DNA of 64,000 bases from Plutella xylostella (taxonomy: Eukaryota > Arthropoda > Insecta > Lepidoptera > Plutellidae), in the NCBI RefSeq assembly GCF_932276165.1, contig NC_063988.1:1922001-1986000 (forward strand), read 5' to 3'. This document shows positions 63,934 through 64,000 of the stretch, piece after piece. Each line of letters opens with the position of its first letter. Position 1 is the stretch's first letter. The translations under genes were made by a program, and so were the position numbers. The notes beneath the pieces were generated by a model. It ran no database searches. It was not told where the DNA came from and was given only the letters and a program-made list of their open reading frames with translations.

Positions 63934-64000
63934 ATGGTCTAGATCCTGAGAAAGAACATAGGCTACTTTTTATCCCAGAATTCCCATGGGAAAACTTTTT

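Larger units (their letters stand above)
62707..64000 (+). mobile_element. Lep1-type Helitron split by a LINE
   Basis: Left part 62707-62820 and right part 63938-64000 together are colinear with 10413-10600. The right end lies beyond the window. Confidence 0.85.

Overview
The window looks like nuclear DNA of a moth or butterfly (Lepidoptera). It is AT-rich, its genes have short exons and long introns, and it carries Lep1-type Helitrons, tRNA-derived SINEs, RTE-like LINE tails and dozens of inverted-repeat MITEs. The species cannot be named from what is visible. Coding exons were rebuilt by hand from splice signals, reading phase and family motifs.

Three protein-coding genes have good support. 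(1) Positions 1478-14813, minus strand: the N-terminal half of an alkaline phosphatase. Four core exons carry the metal-binding, catalytic-serine and TTTR..HASPAG motifs. Two alternative first exons each encode a different signal peptide and splice in the same phase to exon 2. The gene continues off the left edge. (2) Positions 30901-37156, minus strand: a four-EF-hand calmodulin-like protein (CG11638-like), complete as a 178-residue short form. Two further exons at 43842-44011 and 47732-47798 join it in phase and would give a longer Lys/Ala/Pro-rich N-terminus. A truncated copy of its EF3/EF4 exon lies at 31424-31555 beside a SINE fragment. (3) Positions 53007-62593, plus strand: the 5' part of a troponin C gene, continuing off the right edge. 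A tRNA-Thr(AGT) gene at 34106-34179 lies in the second intron-rich stretch. A lone exon at 51504-51636 (minus) may encode a helix-turn-helix domain.

Repeats make up most of the rest. At 57785-60058, inside the troponin C intron, is a gag-only LTR retrotransposon with identical LTRs and a tRNA-Pro-type primer binding site. An RTE-like LINE is inserted in a Lep1 Helitron at the right edge. A 4.6-kb element with terminal inverted repeats (23095-27674) carries TATA/initiator promoters pointing inward and a 58-bp minisatellite. A hAT-like element at 18499-19854 has CCCGGGAATTCCCGGG-rich arms.

The most novel signal is a pair of foldback-like elements, E1 (39206-39963) and E2 (42433-43747). Both have target duplications of 8-9 bp, inverted arms built from 15-16-bp phased short motifs, and a shared GC-rich core; in E2 the core is amplified as four 170-bp units. 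Each element is inserted inside another MITE.

The three genes show no operon-like relationship. Alkaline phosphatase and the calmodulin-like gene are read leftward and troponin C rightward. The alkaline phosphatase and calmodulin-like genes are separated by about 16 kb of repeat-rich DNA.
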